Positions 51,367 to 62,900 of a stretch of DNA of 64,000 bases are shown in pieces (the first letter of the stretch is position 1; the number at the start of each line of letters is the position of its first letter). The DNA is from Gonocerus acuteangulatus. Lineage: Eukaryota > Arthropoda > Insecta > Hemiptera > Coreidae. The stretch is taken from NCBI GenBank assembly GCA_946811695.1, contig OX328132.1, positions 60,673,151 to 60,737,150 of the forward strand, written 5' to 3'. The position numbers and the translations under genes are program-made. Below the pieces are notes generated by a model. That model did not search any database, was not told the origin of the DNA, and saw only the letters and a program-made list of their open reading frames with translations.

Positions 51367-54300
51367 TTTTATTTATATATATTTGTCTGTTCGCGGATTT
51401 CTGGCATTCCTAATGGCCCGATTTTGATGAAATTTGGTACAAAAATCCGTCGTCCAATTTAATTAACTAGCAAAATCCGCCCACTGGAAGATGGCGTTTG
51501 GGGCGAAATTCGCGCAAAAAAAATCGTAACGCTTACGTTTTTGAGTTCATATGCTTGTAAGTACTCGTTTTATAGGCTTCTTGGGCAAGTAAAACGAATG
51601 AAACCATTTTTAAGGCGATAGCTTTAACCGTTTCTGAGAAAATCGGAAAAAAAGTTGTTAAATCAAGTTTTTGGTTTGGTTACTTAGGATCATGGGATTC
51701 AGTTGAAACATTTTTTGCATGTTTGAATTTCATCAAAACTAACATGTTAAACTTTTGGTTACGTTTGGAGTTAAGGAAGGGTTAGAATAAAATATTTTAT
51801 GAACAGACATGAAAAGTTTTGGGAACTTCGTATAATTTCATTAATATCTCGAATACGGTTGGGAAATCGGGATAAGTGGATAGAAGCTATTTGAAAGCTT
51901 TATAAATTCTCTACAAAAAAAATTCTGAAACAATTTTTGATTAGGTGATGTCAATCGGAGAAATAAGTGCTTAAACTTTGAAGTAATTGATTTCGTTTAT
52001 TCGAACGGTTCTTTTTGTCTGTTTTTATTCCTTGTTATTTTTTAATTGCTTATAGTTGGATAATGTATTTGTCAATAAAACAGATTAGGCAAAATAAGAA
52101 AAATAATTCATTGTTAGAAATATAGCTTGCCAACAGAAAGAGATTCAATGACGTCTTTTGAATATTTTCAATTGCCTTCATGCTGTTGAGTTTTTTTATT
52201 TTATTTTTTAATTTATTTTATTTGTAGAATTATTACTATAGTAAAAGAACACAGGAATATGTGAAAAATGTTGATATTTTCCAATTCATTGAAACGTATG
52301 AAATGAAGTATCGGTAGAAAAGGATTCTAGGGTCTGGCGGACCCGACCAGGTAAAGTCATAAAGCCCTTTGAACAAAGGCTGATGAAAATATTATCTGTT
52401 TCTATTCTAAGCTTTTCAAATGACAATAGGGATATGAACAGGAACAGCACTAAGATGATGCAGTTCCTGCGAGTTGGACTTTTTTTCTATGTTCTTCAGA
52501 TTTTCCAATCTTTTTTCTTTACCAACCATGCCACGATCCCATGAGTGACAGATATGAGGGGCTCTACTTGATTTACATGCAAGTATATATAAATTTAAAA
52601 GAGAATCATATTGACCATGAATGAATGAAATAGCCTTTTATTTAGTCAACAAATATTTACAGTTATTTACAATTAGTATAATTTAGCAAAACTAAACTAT
52701 TATATAATCAAATTAACTTTAAAAAAAAAAAAAAAAATACAAACATTGAAATATATAGCAACAACAAATGTTGGCGAAGGCCTTCCTTCTCAGGAGTAGT
52801 AGTCTACACTTCCCTGGTGACCAGCCTATAGGGAAGCGGAAGTCGCTAAGATCGCTGTTCTTTTAGTTTTCCATGCCTGGCGATCCATCGCCAATCTCCA
52901 CCACAACGGTCCGGCATCTTGATTGAAATACCCTCTCCATCTTTTGGCTTGTCTGCCCCTATTTCTTTTCAGGTTGTACGGCGTCCACCTTGTTACCTCT
53001 TGGGACCATCATCTGTCTTGCCTTCTCATCAGATGCCCAGCCCAGTTCCACTTTAATGAGATAATATATGAAGATATGTCTGTAAGGCCGGTTTTCTTCC
53101 TTATAGTCGTATTCCTGATCTGATCCTTCCTCTTCACATTCACCATACTTCTTTCAATAGATCACTGCCAGGTAAGTAATCTATTGGTGTTAGCTTTGGT
53201 TAACGACCAGGTCTGGCTCCCACAGTTACAACTGGTAGGATGCAGGTTTCAAACACCCTCTTCTTCTTCTCCATTGGAAAATCTACCTTTATTATTTATT
53301 AAAGTTGGCCTAGATATACGTAATCATCCCCGTACTTGGTATCTACATCATTATTTGCCAGTCGAATAACATTCCTCTCGGAAGTGGTCATGGCCCTGGT
53401 TTTTGACTAGTTCGGGACTAGTCCTACTGCTTTACATTCTTCTACCAAGTCATTCAGCATTATGCTGAGATCTTCACACTTATTGGATATTAGCACAATG
53501 TCATCTGCAAAACGTAGAGAGTTCAGGTACCTCCCATTGACTTGTATTCTCTTATCTTCGCAGTTGAGCCTCTAGAAAACCATCTCCAAAACAAGGATAA
53601 AAAGAAGTGGCGATAGTGTATCCCCCTGTCTCACGCCTCTCTCCACCGGGAAACAGTGTCCCGTCCTTTCTGTTCCAATAAAAGCCTTCATGTCTTTATA
53701 CAGCTCCTTAATAAGTCGGATGTACTTCTGTTCTATTCCTATTTCTCCTAACGCTTTAATTATGGAACTGTGAAAGACCCTATCAAATGTTTTTTTAAAG
53801 TCCACAAAACAGAGGTAGATTGGGAAGTTCTACTCGTTTGCTTTTTCCACTAGTTGGTTGATTGTTTGAATGTGATCGGCAACTGAGAAACCTTTTCGGA
53901 AACCGGCTTGCTCTACTTCAGTTCATTCTATTATCCTGTTGGTAATACGTTCTTTTAACACGCTGGAAAATAACTTGGCAATGGTTGAACAGAGAGACAT
54001 CGGTCTGTAGTTATCCATACTTGATCTGTTACCTTTTTTAATAATAGGATAATTCTTGCTGTTTCCCATTGTTCTGGTATTTCTTCTTATTTCAAAACCA
54101 GGTTAAATATATCTCTCTCGCCAGGTTGGCTAAGTGCTCTAGCCAATTCAAAATTTCCTGCTTTTAGTACTTCATTAGTTATGCCATCAGCGCCTGGACT
54201 TTTATTATTTATTAAAATTCTTAGGGCCTTTGTAACTTCTGACATGATTATTGTTGGTGTTTCCTCATCGCTTACTCCTAGCTCGGCATCAATATCTGTC

Positions 54301-56568
54301 TCTTTTTCTTCGCACTTGTAGAGCTCTTTAAAGTATGTAATGGCTATGTTCATCATTTTTTCCTTGTCTGTTTTCTTCCTACCAGCTGTGTTATCAAGAG
54401 ACACCATCCACCTTTTCCCCGGAGTTAAGTCTTCCTTCATTTGCCTTATTGAATTGTTTGCCAGACATTGGTTTACTATACTTTTTCGATGGTTGTATAG
54501 ATCTATCTTGATTCTTCTTCTAATTTCATTGTTCAAGCTCGTTATTTATGCCCTTTCTTGTTCTGTTATATTTTGGTTTTCCTTCTCTTGAGCAGACCAA
54601 TGGTATCCTCAGAGAGTTTGCTTTTCTTCCATGGCTTATATATATGCATTGATAAGTGTAATACAGAACTTTATCTTTTTTGTAATACAGACTCTTTATT
54701 TTTTAATATTTGAATTTCTTTGTTTTTAATTTAGGCATTCATTTTACTATATTTATTTATTATTTATATTTATTTGTAGGCGCACTTAGAATTTAAAAGA
54801 CAGTGTATTGAAATGACAGTGGACAAACTTCTAGAGCTATTTGTCTTGGAAAAGTATACAGGCCTTGAGAAACCAGGTATCAAAACCAACTTACCCCAGT
54901 TGTAAAGAAAGTCATTTTTTCCAGAAGAAGAAAGATTTGTTTTTCTGTTTATATTTCTGTGTTACTTTAGGTTCTATGGAATTGGATGGTGTTATTGAAG
55001 GCATCAATATTAACGAAGCTGCAAAAAGCAACTCATCATCTTCTAATGCTCCAATCCCAGCACAGCCGACAACTATGAAACGGGAAGGTAATTCTGGTAT
55101 TTGGGACAAGTCTAAGCAGTCCCGCCGAGCTACCTCTCTCCTAAATATCTTCTTGCCTAACTCCTATGGTATGTACTCCTGAACCTGATTCCCTTCTCAT
55201 CCCAGCAATAATTAATTTTAATACATTAGGTACATCATGTATCATGATAGAACTTCATTCTATATTTTATGTTGAATATCACTTCAGTGTAATTTCCTTA
55301 TCCTTTACTGTGTTTCTTATTTTTTACTCTTAAATTCTTTTATAACAAGATATTTCTTTTCTTTATTTAATTTTTTCTAAAAAGGCACTTTTTTTTTTTT
55401 ATCACAATGTTTCTTTTTTAAGCAGTTCTGCTGTTAACCATTTAATAAATATTTGTAACATTGTTTACTCAGAAGTAAAGCTTGTTAGTGGCTACAATAC
55501 CAAATATTTGATTAATAATTTAGGTATTTTACCTTCAAATTGTATTGGTGACCTAAGCGTATCATATTTTATGATTTGAAGTTATTAATTGGATATATCT
55601 TTATTTTGAATACAAGGCACTCTAGTATAGTTCTATGAAAATGTTATCTTCTAGTGGGTTAGAGAATTAATATTTTTTATATGTAGCTGGCACTAAAACT
55701 TACGTTGAATGTGGATGGCAACTATTACATTTATAGTCTTTTTGATACTTATGAATCTTACTAGTGGGTTTAAAATTACCTAAATTATTATATTATAAAT
55801 AGTATACTAAGTCTTTTTAGATAAACGAAACGTTAAGTGCTCTTTTTAAACCGTTATACTTTGCTTTTTTAATTAATCAGTTGAATTTATATCTGGATAT
55901 TTATTTATATATCTGGATTTTGATAATAAAGAATCATGAAACTTTTACTTCATTGCTTTTCAGTTCAGAATATAATATTAAATAGGAATTATGTCAGCCA
56001 CTTATTGTCTCAGTCAATCTAAGCACTGTCAATCTTTCTTTTATATGCACTAACATATAAATATTTTTTGTTCATGCTGCCATCAGTCTTTAATTTCACC
56101 TCTCATCTGATACTTACTATGCTACTTCATACATCTAAATGCATGAACTTCACTATTAGTTTTTCCTTCTCCACTTTTTGTCAATATCATATCTTGATTT
56201 GCCAAAAGCAGTTTCATATTGGCATCTTTCTACCCTTTACATTGTTTTTATATTATGAAAACTGCATATTAAATTCTAGGCGTCGAGAGTGATGTGTGTG
56301 TGTTGGTGTGAGCCTATTTGTTGCAGGCAAGGACCATTCGATTGCAATGGCCACTTCTGCGCCTACGAGCCCCATTCCTCCAGATACAACAACTATCTCT
56401 CGTCACCCTCTCAGAGGATCAAAATGTAATTTTTTTTTATCTTGTCGTGACAATTTTTACTTATATCGAGCTGGGAAAGTACAATTTTAAGTAGTAGTAT
56501 TTTTTATTATGATCATAAATATATTTTCTCATATGTTTCCAATGAAAAATTGGTTAATACCTTTCTAC

Positions 56569-56621
<53 letters not shown>

Positions 56622-56934
56622 TAAAAATTCTTGTTCCATATTTAAGACAGTGTGTTTTTACCTATATACATAACTATGTAACTCTTAATTAATATGTTTA
56701 GGACTACATATAAAAAATTCAAATAGACTTTGCAGAATACTAGAGGAAAACTATATTTATCAATTCAAATAAATGGAGATAATAAATATACTTATTATAT
56801 TTCCTTGAAATATAATTTGTTGTGGCAAATTTCAACATACGTTGAATCTGATTATCCAATATTTTATGCTTATTCAAATATATCCTTCACATTCTTTTAA
56901 ATTTTAGTATTGTACATTTCCTGTTCGATATAAG

Positions 56935-56990
<56 letters not shown>

Positions 56991-59900
56991 CTCTAGGTTA
57001 CTGTAGTATATATTTTTCTATATATTTAATTTCATTATAAATAAAAATGCAAATAATCTAAGAGAACTTAAAATTCTTCTTACATTTTATGAACTAAATA
57101 ATAATTTATCTCTCAATAAGAGTTATTCAAATTGCAACTAATATCCATAATTATTTGGTAATTATTTATTTTAATTGGATATTGACAAATATTTCTTATT
57201 TATAGTTATATAACAAGGCTTTACAGTTAGGGATTTTAAAACTTTACAGTTAGGGATTTTAAAAGCTCAAGGTTTTATTAATTTTTTAAAGCAGTAACAT
57301 AATATCAAACAATTCATTCATTTACCAATATAAAAGAAGATTTAAAAATAGGGAGGGACCAACTAGAGCAACTTTTTTTAGAATTAATTTAAAAACAAAG
57401 GTGCATAATTTTCTTTCTCAAGTCCCCATATATAAATGTATACCATATAAAAATTAACAAATTTAAATTTAAGAAAACTCATTGTTAGTGTATATTCCTC
57501 CTTTCTTCATCCTGTTCTTAGTTTTTCAACACCATGAAGAGTATTGTTAGCAATTTCAATTTATTGAAATTGTCTTATTTTTAGGTTTTTAAAATTAGGA
57601 CGATTCGATTTTTTTGTGAATCTAATTCATAAAGTTTATGATTTTTATTAGCTATTGATGTAAATTCAAATGTAATGAATTATTAATGGTCACTCAGCAA
57701 GGTACATGATCGTTCAATGTCCAATATTTTATTTCTATAAGTATTGGGTTGATTTCTGGCATTTATCTTTAATATTAATAAAATAATAGGATCGTAATAA
57801 GACATGGGTTACAAGATGAAATTGTTATCAAAACGATATTTTTAAAACTTGTGAGTCTTACAAATTTAGATGTATTCTTAACCTTTTGACAGCTATATTG
57901 AATACTCAAGTGTTGTTCAGGCCACACAAAATTTATTTTGCTCCTGATGCATAATCATTTCACACATTTTCTCCTGAATTTAACCCATTCGGGACAGTAG
58001 ACTGATAAATCAGTTCGAAGCGCGCCGATCCCTGTGGCCTATAGACTGATATATCAGTTCGGAGTGCACCGATCCCTGTGGCCTGTAGACTGATATATCA
58101 GTTCGCTCTTTTCAGTGTTAGAGGACTGTAGCTTCATTTATTATTTCTGTCCCTAGCTCCATCTACTGGTTGGTGGGACAAGTTCTAGTATGTTTCCTTG
58201 ACACTAGAGTTCATTGAAATGCATTTTATAAACTTCACAACCCCTTGACCTTTATCTACCCGACTTTAAGACTATACCTGCCCATATCTCTGGCAGTTTT
58301 AGCCTTCAGTCTGTTCCCTGGTTTTGTAGTTTCCTGGCATTCTTTATCTATGTCATATATTGTTTTCAATTTGTCTAAAAAAGTGTATACAGATGAAGAA
58401 TAATTGGAATTACTTGCTTGTAAATCTGATAGCGGTTTTAATTCTTCATTGGACTCTGATTATGAAGGAAATGTTTCTGTGGGGACTACTCCGGGTAATT
58501 CAGGGTTGAACATTGGATGATGAGAAACTTTGAAAAAAGTTTATACGTATAAAGAAACAGAAACGTGAATACAGCTAAAAAGCATTCAAGCCACTGGGTA
58601 CGTCAGCCGCCCTGGACTCTCAGGCTGCCAGGCCCGCAAGACGCTCATATTAGACAGTCCCTAAAGGGTTAAGGATCATTTTGTTATTTTTCTGCGATAT
58701 TTTCCTCTTTCTCCCTACAGATCCAGAATCCCCAAGTCAGAACACCCCTTTCCTCCCGCCATGGTTTATTGTTCAAAATAAGCTCAGTATAAAAAATACA
58801 AATAGAAAATTAAATCCGTTATCAAAAGAGATTCCTTGTGATGAGTCCGAGTAAAACACTAAATAATGTTTAAAGAAAACCACAATTAAACAATATATCC
58901 ATTTGACAAGGGAGAAATCCATATAAAATTTACAAGAATTCAGTTTTAAAAGAGAACATACAGCCTTGTAGTCCATCCCACACTAGTGCAGTAATAGTGT
59001 ATGCGGAACATTTTATCCAGCCCGCACTGGCGAGGAAGCAGCATAGGGAAACTTGAACTCTCAGTTAAAGGCTATAGATTGTTGATTATAAAATTGCATT
59101 TATTAGTAAAGAGGGGGGGGTCCTTAAAGTATTAAATATTTTAGGGCTTGAAGTATATTTTTTTCTCATTCCATTTTTGGTGCTCTGTGCTTATAATCTT
59201 CTGATATTTGATTTTTTTCAACCCTTCCATTGCTCTGAATGAGTTAACTCTTGCTCAACTGGCAGGGCCCTAGACCAGATAGCTTATCCTCCACTCTCCT
59301 AACCCCTGACACTCCTCACCAGTTACCTCGATGGCCCTGTATGTTGCTTCTCCAGCATAGTGTTTTAACTTGTATAAAATAAGACCTAGCGGGAATAAGG
59401 AGAATTCTTAGCTTCATTAAATCTGCACCAGAGATGAAATAATGCATTATATTATATTTTCTTCAGGACCTGTAATGACTATTAATTTTTTGTAAAGGTT
59501 AAAATAATGGAGGCTTTATATCTCAATTTTCTTGGAATTAGTAGTAGTGTTGATTTTATTATTTACAAATAGAGTTTAACTCGATTCTTCGAATATATAA
59601 TTTTTTACTTCATCAAATCTTCATTATATATTAATTTAAATTACGTATTGTACAAATATTTTATTACGTATAATTTAAAACAAGCATATAAATTCATACA
59701 ATCATCACTGTTATGGGAAATTGTTGGAGCCTCACAGCCTACACTGACTTGTCTCTCTCTAACCCTATTGTTGTTGTTTACATCTTTCAGTCACTAGTTT
59801 AATGTTGTTTTGTGTGGTCCGCCTAAATAACCTAATTATATCGTCATTTCTTATCTGAGTGATCTTGTTTTTCATGATGTAAAATTTATTTTATTTTAGA

Positions 59901-62900
59901 CAAAATTACCTATATAAAGAACATTTGTCATTATACATTGATAATTCCAAATATATATGACTATGGTATGCTGATGGAGACGAAAGAGTTGAACGATAGT
60001 TAGGTCGAGATGAGGAGAGATTGGCGATCGTGGCAGGGAAGTTAGACAGACACGCATTGATTGGGCACTGTGTACACTTCATTTGCCAGCAACGAAACGG
60101 TTAAACTATTATTACAACTTTCTAGGTAGGGGAAAGGTAATTCGCATAATTATCCTCCCTATTCCTTTTAAACATTCCAGCATGCCTCCTTCCACTCCTT
60201 TCTCCAACTACTTCCTTTTGATTTATTTAATTGCTGTAAGATATTCTTTCCATAAGATGTCTTTGAAAAAAAGAGGTTTCTAGCTAGTAAAAAAAAAAAA
60301 AATTATTAGAAATTGAGCTGTATATATGGGAATTTGTGAGCTTATGGCACCTAAGCTTCTTAGATTACAGAATTAAAGTACTATATATTTTTGTTCTATT
60401 GTTTGATTTAATTGATCTTAAAAGTTAAAAAATGCATTAAGCGGAACATTTACCATTTGATTGTGAGCATTGACTCTTATATTAACTGTAGTTTGGGCCC
60501 TCCCTTTTCTTGAATAGTTAATTGATTAAAAACTCAGAAAGGTGAATATAATTAATCAAGATATAAGAAACCTTTGAATTTATACAAGAAAACATGTGAT
60601 TAGCCCATGTTTTAATATTCTAGATTATAAATAGATGTGTTATGGAACAAAAGTATCAAAATAGTTTCTTTGAATTTCCAGTATTTCTTTAAATTTTCTT
60701 TGATCCCACTGTTCGTTGAATTTGATTTTTAACTCAGGTAATTGAAACTTTATATCAGTGGTGACAAAACATGGTTCTTTTATAAATTGTAACTAAGGGC
60801 TTTTGAGAGGTGAAAAACAATTCTAGATAACCTTAATAATTTAAGGAATTTGACACGTAGGAGTTTGGTAAGTTTTAATTAAAACATAATAGGAAGCTAA
60901 CAGAAGAGGTGCTGGTTCTTTTGACCTTGTCAATCAATGCACCTTAGCAAAAAGAATAATAGTAAGTTATTCAATGGGAAAATCAGATTATCAGGATTTT
61001 TTTCTAGCTGTGATTATCCTATTAGAAAAGTTCACAATTTTTGTAGGAAATTTAATACATTTTCCACTTTCCTTTAAGTAATAATATATATTTCCAGATA
61101 TTTTTCAAAGTTTTGTTGTTTAACCTTTGAATTCCCAGAAATAAGTCTATCCATTCGTTCAAAATCTGAATAACCAATATTTCTGATACATAATGGTCAT
61201 GGAATTTAAACGTCATGAGGGAGGAACTAATATCTAGTAAATATTTAAATTATTGGTTGTTCAAATTTGTACATATAGAATTAGAATAAAAAATTATTAA
61301 GTTTCATTGCAGAGTGGTAAGTGATTGATAAACTCAGAAGACGGTAATTCAAAAGCTTATTAAAATTCCTGCAAAAAATTGTTGAACATTTTGATAGAAT
61401 TATCACAGCCCGATCAAATTTAATCTTAATTTTTATGTTTTCTTAACTTTCACACGAATAACTTACTGGGGTCTCCCATGGTCTAGTGGCTAGCGCGCTA
61501 GATTCAAAAGCGGGAGACGGTGGGTTCGATCCCCACCGGCGCCAGAAATTTTCTCATCTCAGGGCTCCAGAGAAAATTCCTAGCTGCACCCTGGATGTCG
61601 GCGCTAATAGCCAAGATTTGTTGATGCGCCGTAAAAAAATAAATAAAAAAAAATAACTTGCTCATTCTTGTAATATAGTACTCCCAATATTTTGAATATC
61701 TATCTAATAGGTATATAACTAAAACTTACCTTGGTGGTACAGTTCCTTGGAATCAAACTTTTTGCTACGTTTCAAATATTTATTTATTTTTGAAGTTGTT
61801 TTTAAGTAACTTAATTATTTCATTTGGAAATGCCATAGTTTCTTACATTGTTTACCTCTAACACTTTATTTTTCTATTACAAGGAGGCATTGATATTTGT
61901 GCCAAATTATTCAAAGGGAAAAAAATATTTTTCGTAATTATTAATCTACCCATAAAATAAATAATATATATATTATTAACCTGTTTGTCTTCAGACGGAA
62001 TACATATTGAAATGTGCCAGTTGATTTTAACAGAATACATACTATTGTATACCAATTCATTCACATTGTTGCACTTGACATTTAGCTCAAAAATATATAA
62101 AAGAAAGTATTGTTGTCATAACTACACTCACGGCAATGCACTTTTCTTGTGTCTGGTCTCCCATCAGTTTAGTGACCTAATAGATATATTTATTTTCTGT
62201 ATTACTTTCTCTGTATTTTACTTTTGCCATTAGATTCATTTTTGTTGTACTTTATTTATAGAATTAGTTATTATAAGAATTATTTTCACTCTAAAAGAAG
62301 CAAATTTAATTCCTTCATAGTTAATTAGCAGGATTTGGAGTTCCATACATAACAGTGTGGGAAAGAGTTTTCCATACTATTTTGTATTTAATGTGTTTCT
62401 TTTTCAGTGAAAATCATTGTTAGAGATGTACTTATTTTTCCCTTTTACCTTCACTTCCTTTTCCTTGTATTCTTGTAGTGATCTTCAACTGCTTCTTTAT
62501 ATTTCTTTACATTATTCCTTGTTTTACGTATCTGTTATACCTTCAACTAGAAAAATACCATCACTATTAAATACCTCTTTTGTCCATTTTCATCCGGTGG
62601 GACTGTTAAGACTACTTGATTATTAGTGTATGTACTGTGTTTGTGAATGTCATTTATTGCTTGAAAAATAATGACGTAGCTTTAAAACTAAGCAATTTAT
62701 ATCAATCCATAAATATTACTAGAACTCCTTATGATTAGTTTAACATTTTTATTCTTCCAGAAATTTCATTATTAAAATTACTAAAACTGTAGATATTTGC
62801 ATTTTCGTTTTGATAATGTTTAACAATTCTGTTTTTACCAATATTTGTTTGAAAAGCAATATTAATAATTAATTATTATAATATAAATTTAATTTGCAGC

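Noticed and set aside
62000..62040. Possible FCHo exon after TTTGTCTTCAG at 61994
   Set aside because: It is open for many codons but has no donor and no linker-like composition.
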